From the NCBI RefSeq assembly GCF_015207755.1, contig NZ_JADEWH010000023.1, forward strand, positions 1 to 51,481: 51,481 nucleotides of DNA. The letters are read 5' to 3'. Shown piece after piece: positions 48,517 through 51,481 of this stretch; within the stretch, counting starts at the first letter, position 1, and every line of letters begins with the position of its first letter. Source of the DNA: Nodularia sp. LEGE 06071. GTDB taxonomy: Bacteria; Cyanobacteriota; Cyanobacteriia; Cyanobacteriales; Nostocaceae. Made by a program: the position numbers and the translations under genes. The notes below the pieces were generated by a model. The model worked only from the letters and a program-made list of their open reading frames with translations, was not told the origin of the DNA and did not search any database.

Positions 48517-50735
48517 TACTCCCTACTGACATCGTTAGCAATAATTCCCACTAAATTCAAAGTGCTTAAAATTTCTGTAGTTTCTGTCAATTCATTGGGG
48601 GTGATATGACCAATGCGCCCTACCATCACAATTCCATCACAGAATGAGGCTAAAATCCTGGCATCGACTGTGCCTAAAATTGGCGGAGCATCTATGATCA
48701 CTAGATCATAGGTTTGCTCGAACAACTTGATCAGTTCTTGCATTCGTTGAGAACTCAGCAGGTTGATTGTGTCTTCCGGTTTAGGGCCAGCAGTTAAAAT
48801 ATCAATAGAAGGGTGAATCGGCTGGATATAATCTTGAACTTGGGTATTTGTTTCATCGACTAATAACAGAGATAGTCCCCAGTCATTAGATAATTGCAAG
48901 TTTTTGTGTAGATGAGGATCTCGCAGGTTAGCATCAATCAATAGTATCCGCCGATGCATCCGAGCCGCGCTAGCCGCTAGTCCCAGAGCCAAGGTTGTTT
49001 TACCTTCTCTCGATAGCGCCGAAGTTAACATCAGGGATTTGAAAGGGTAAGGATGCTTGAATATTTGAATGTTTTGGTAGACCATATCCAAGCTTTCGTG
49101 GCATGGTAACCAAGTGCTAGTTTCTACAAAAGAGGGTGCTAAATTTCGCCGTTTTTGCCAAAACCAGATGGGTAAACGCTTTTTGAAACCACGCGGCGCT
49201 AGTTTTGGCACAGATCCCAGGAATCGGAGTTTGGTCAGCTTCTGTAATTCTTGTACGGAATAAATGGTGTAATTAAACATTCCCCAAGTGAGAGCGATCG
49301 CAATACCTAAAATGGGGCTGACTACAACTCCTCCAAGTAAAAGTATTGATCTGCGGTTACTGGTGGAAGTTCCCAAGGCTGGTTCTTCTAAAACTTGCCA
49401 ATCAAACCCTCCCTGAGAAATTTTTAATCCCAAATACTGTTGCGTCTGGAGTAATTGCTCAAGTATTTTGCGTTGAGTTTCTACTGCTGGTAGTAAGCGG
49501 TTATACTCCGCTATCAGGCTGGGATATTTGCTGAGTTGCGAACTGAGCCGCTTTTCTGACTCAGCTAGACTATTTTCATGAGCAATCAGTCCTTGAACCA
49601 TTGTTTGCACCTGAGTAAACTCTTGCACTAGTATTGGATCAACTTCTGCTGTTTGCCCTTGTATCAATAGTAAATTTCTGGTATTGCTAGTATTTATTGC
49701 TTTGTCACCGAGCAAATTTTTCACCTCTTGCTGTAACAGCCTTTGTTGAGTCTGATGTTGCTGTCTGAGCTGTTCTAGGATTGGTGACTCGTCTGTGTAG
49801 CGCATTTCTTCCTTAGCGATCGCTAATTCAGTCTTTTGAACTTCATTCAATAGCGATTGGTAACGAGTTGACTGATTTAAACGAGAAGTAATTTCTGCGT
49901 TCTGGGATAAATCAGCTATTTTTTGTTCTAGGTTATTGTACCGAGCTTGTACATCTTTGATTTGTGCGCGGGTAGTTTGTCGCTGTTTTTCAATGTTTGC
50001 CAGAGATTCTAGCAAAATTGTACTTTGTACTTGCGGATCGAGTATATTATGCTTCCGGCGAAAGTCTTCTAAGTTTTTCTCAGCTTGACTCACTTCTTGT
50101 TTGATCTGGGGTAAGCGAGTGCTAACAAAAGTAAGTCCTTTATGCAGTCGTTCTTGTTGTTGCTCTTTATTGTAGTCTTGATAAACTTTTCGTAAAGCTT
50201 GCAGTACTCTTTGTGTTTTAACCGGATCATCATCATGAAAGGAAATTTCAAATACTTGACTAGGAACTTCTTTCAGTCCAGCCATACCTTCTAATTGGTT
50301 CACTACCAAAGCAGATTTTTGATTGTGATGATTATTACCCTTGATATCTTCTACGGTCAAATCTGGATAATCAGGATGAAGGATATCGACAGCTTTCTGT
50401 ATCAGCTTAGAACTCTCCATCAGTTTCATCTGAGCGCTGTAGTCAAATACTGGCAGATTTGGTTCAATTAACTGACTATTTACACCTAATGGGATATTAT
50501 TTAACCTGACACCTTCATATAAATTGGAATTTACCAGGATCTGCATCGAGCTTTGGTAATTCGTTTTGGTATTGGCAGCCAAGAGTCCAGCAATTGACAT
50601 AAAAATGCAGGAAACACCTAAGCATAAAAAACGTCTGCGAAGCAAAATTTTAGGTAGTCGTCTGACATCAACTGGGTTTAGTGAAGAGTGATGAACCAGT
50701 TGCTCTCGATTCATACTTGTGTTAGCCACTATCAA
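48516..50735 (-). CDS. Wzc-like exopolysaccharide chain-length/tyrosine-kinase protein
   Basis: This 739-residue protein has the polysaccharide copolymerase (Wzz/PCP2a) layout: membrane helix LCLGVSCIFMSIAGLLAA (about 36-54), a long periplasmic helical stretch with coiled coils (EKNLEDFRRKHNILD... ETQRKILEQLLQ), a second helix SILLLGGVVVSPILGIAIALTWGMF (about 465), then a cytoplasmic BY-kinase-like ATPase with Walker A ALSREGKTT (about 575), Walker A' ILLIDANLRDP and Walker B YDLVIIDAPP (about 680). No C-terminal Tyr cluster is present, so autophosphorylation may be limited. It would control export length of an exopolysaccharide. ATG 50735 is preferred over 50714 (MNREQ). Confidence 0.9.
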   Translation of the reverse strand: MIVANTSMNREQLVHHSSLNPVDVRRLPKILLRRRFLCLGVSCIFMSIAGLLAANTKTNYQSSMQILVNSNLYEGVRLNNIPLGVNSQLIEPNLPVFDYSAQMKLMESSKLIQKAVDILHPDYPDLTVEDIKGNNHHNQKSALVVNQLEGMAGLKEVPSQVFEISFHDDDPVKTQRVLQALRKVYQDYNKEQQQERLHKGLTFVSTRLPQIKQEVSQAEKNLEDFRRKHNILDPQVQSTILLESLANIEKQRQTTRAQIKDVQARYNNLEQKIADLSQNAEITSRLNQSTRYQSLLNEVQKTELAIAKEEMRYTDESPILEQLRQQHQTQQRLLQQEVKNLLGDKAINTSNTRNLLLIQGQTAEVDPILVQEFTQVQTMVQGLIAHENSLAESEKRLSSQLSKYPSLIAEYNRLLPAVETQRKILEQLLQTQQYLGLKISQGGFDWQVLEEPALGTSTSNRRSILLLGGVVVSPILGIAIALTWGMFNYTIYSVQELQKLTKLRFLGSVPKLAPRGFKKRLPIWFWQKRRNLAPSFVETSTWLPCHESLDMVYQNIQIFKHPYPFKSLMLTSALSREGKTTLALGLAASAARMHRRILLIDANLRDPHLHKNLQLSNDWGLSLLLVDETNTQVQDYIQPIHPSIDILTAGPKPEDTINLLSSQRMQELIKLFEQTYDLVIIDAPPILGTVDARILASFCDGIVMVGRIGHITPNELTETTEILSTLNLVGIIANDVSRE

Positions 50736-51481
50736 ATTCCTCTAATATCGAAATTCAGAAACACTATATATGGAAGATCATGAAATCATTGATTGAAAAT
50801 GAGTTGTTTTTAATCTATAGACCAAACATAATACTAAATGTTTCTGATTCCGATTATGAAGAGTTTGTAGAATAAAAAAATGGCTGTTATTGTTACACTT
50901 GTCAAGTATTTCTAGTAATCATAATTATGACGTTTTATCATAATTTACCCGGATAAAATAAGCAGAGCAAAACACTCATTAGGTAAATACCATTACCGTT
51001 ATATTCAATTTGATTAGTTAGAAATTAATCGCTGCATTCAGCATTACAGCCAATTCATCTGCGAAATACTTATAGGTTTGCTGTGTATTTTTGTGCAAAT
51101 TTCGATTGGAAAAAATCTTTTTTTGTGGGATAGAAAGAATACATATTTTTCATCATGAAATAATTCCAGGTATGTAATAAACATTTCCTCTCTGAAAAAT
51201 ATTTACTATTACAATTTAAGTTTGTGTGAAATTACTCAATATTTTCCTGTTTGTCAGTTGAACTGCTGGATAATCGGATAAAGTATAGAGATGGGCTGAT
51301 GTTAATCATCTAATACCAATTATTTGTGAGGCTGCATATTATTTCGACCCCACCCCTAGGGCGTGTTTTCAAACTGGTTGTATCCTAAGAAATAGGCGAT
51401 CGCTTTTAGCGGGCGCTCCGCGCCATCGCCGGAGGCGGGGCTTTGCCCATCGCATTGTAGTGATGATGAATAGACCAGACT
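50736..51481. other. AT-rich terminal spacer
   Basis: This 746-base AT-rich spacer must carry the promoter of the Wzc-like gene. No tRNA, ORF or clear hairpin is visible through 50740-51300. At 51310-51358 the 49-base dispersed repeat begins, followed by GGGCGTGTTTTCAAACTGG and GC-rich short repeats (GCGGGCGCTCCGCGCC, GGAGGCGGGGCTTTGCCC) up to the window end. Confidence 0.55.
51310..51358. repeat. 49-nt dispersed repeat, copy 2
   Basis: It is identical to 22906-22954 base for base. It ends at CCACCCCTA, after which the sequence changes to GGGCGTGTTTTCAAAC instead of ACCCATCCGG. The break is sharp, suggesting an insertion or recombination junction. Confidence 0.8.

Overview
The window looks like chromosomal DNA of a filamentous, heterocyst-type cyanobacterium (Nostocales: Nostoc, Anabaena, Nodularia or a close relative). 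This is judged from the many GCGATCGC (HIP1) octamers, heptamer tandem repeats such as CCCCCTG and TTTTGGA, short dispersed palindromes, a PEP-CTERM protein, cyanobacteria-specific hypothetical genes and a subtype I-D-like CRISPR repeat. The genus cannot be fixed without a search. Genes are loosely packed, mostly one to three per transcript, and separated by repeat-rich spacers.

Region by region. 1-2.1 kb: end of an unknown gene, sufE (Fe-S cluster assembly) and an alpha/beta-hydrolase-like protein without the usual nucleophile serine. 2.4-6.4 kb: a probable zinc-homeostasis cluster with a Zur box, a COG0523/CobW GTPase, a WD40 protein, a small exported Cys-motif protein and a ZnuA-like lipoprotein with an altered metal site. 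6.5-10.1 kb: two tandem Ser/Thr kinases with Gly/Ala-rich membrane segments. 10.8-13.5 kb: a large exported zinc protease. 13.9-14.5 kb: an orphan CRISPR array (9 repeats, 8 spacers). 14.7-16 kb: DUF427 protein and a small unknown gene. 16.5-18.8 kb: a TetR regulator fused to a degenerate tyrosine-recombinase-like domain, divergent from a delta-9-type acyl-lipid desaturase, with two near-identical palindromic operators between them. 19-22.8 kb: two FAD oxidoreductases and an RNase D-like exonuclease. 23.4-25.8 kb: TPR protein, unknown gene, EamA transporter. 25.8-27.5 kb: a relic zone with a decayed IS200/IS605 element and tandem repeats. 27.5-31.2 kb: WcaF-like acetyltransferase, family 2 glycosyltransferase, unknown gene, cobU and a Cys-motif protein. 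31.6-33.7 kb: orphan sensor histidine kinase. 34-38 kb: small acidic protein, SpoU rRNA methyltransferase, tRNA-Leu(CAG), murA (probably started at ATT) and an M48 protease. 38.2-42.5 kb: tRNA-Leu(CAA), a PEP-CTERM protein, tRNA-Gln(TTG) and two cyanobacterial unknowns. 42.7-46.7 kb: the hen1-pnkp RNA-repair operon. 47.1-50.7 kb: a SpoIID/LytB protein and a Wzc-like polysaccharide chain-length protein.

The least expected content is in the spacers and in a few genes. (1) Four copies of a MITE-like element share CTAC-GTGTACACACAA ends. Three copies are exactly 145 bp, are flanked by 11-12 bp direct repeats, and their reconstructed empty targets are hairpin-forming. (2) A 135-bp element flanked by the 8-bp duplication AATTTTTT interrupts one copy of a dispersed palindrome; an uninterrupted copy at 23.1 kb serves as the empty site. 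(3) A TetR DNA-binding domain is fused to a catalytically degraded tyrosine-recombinase fold and has two putative operators. (4) A ZnuA-like protein has Tyr and Asn where two metal-binding His are expected. (5) Paired kinases have diverged most in their low-complexity membrane segment.

All functions come from reading motifs and domain order. No database search was possible, and family names rest on recognised motifs.
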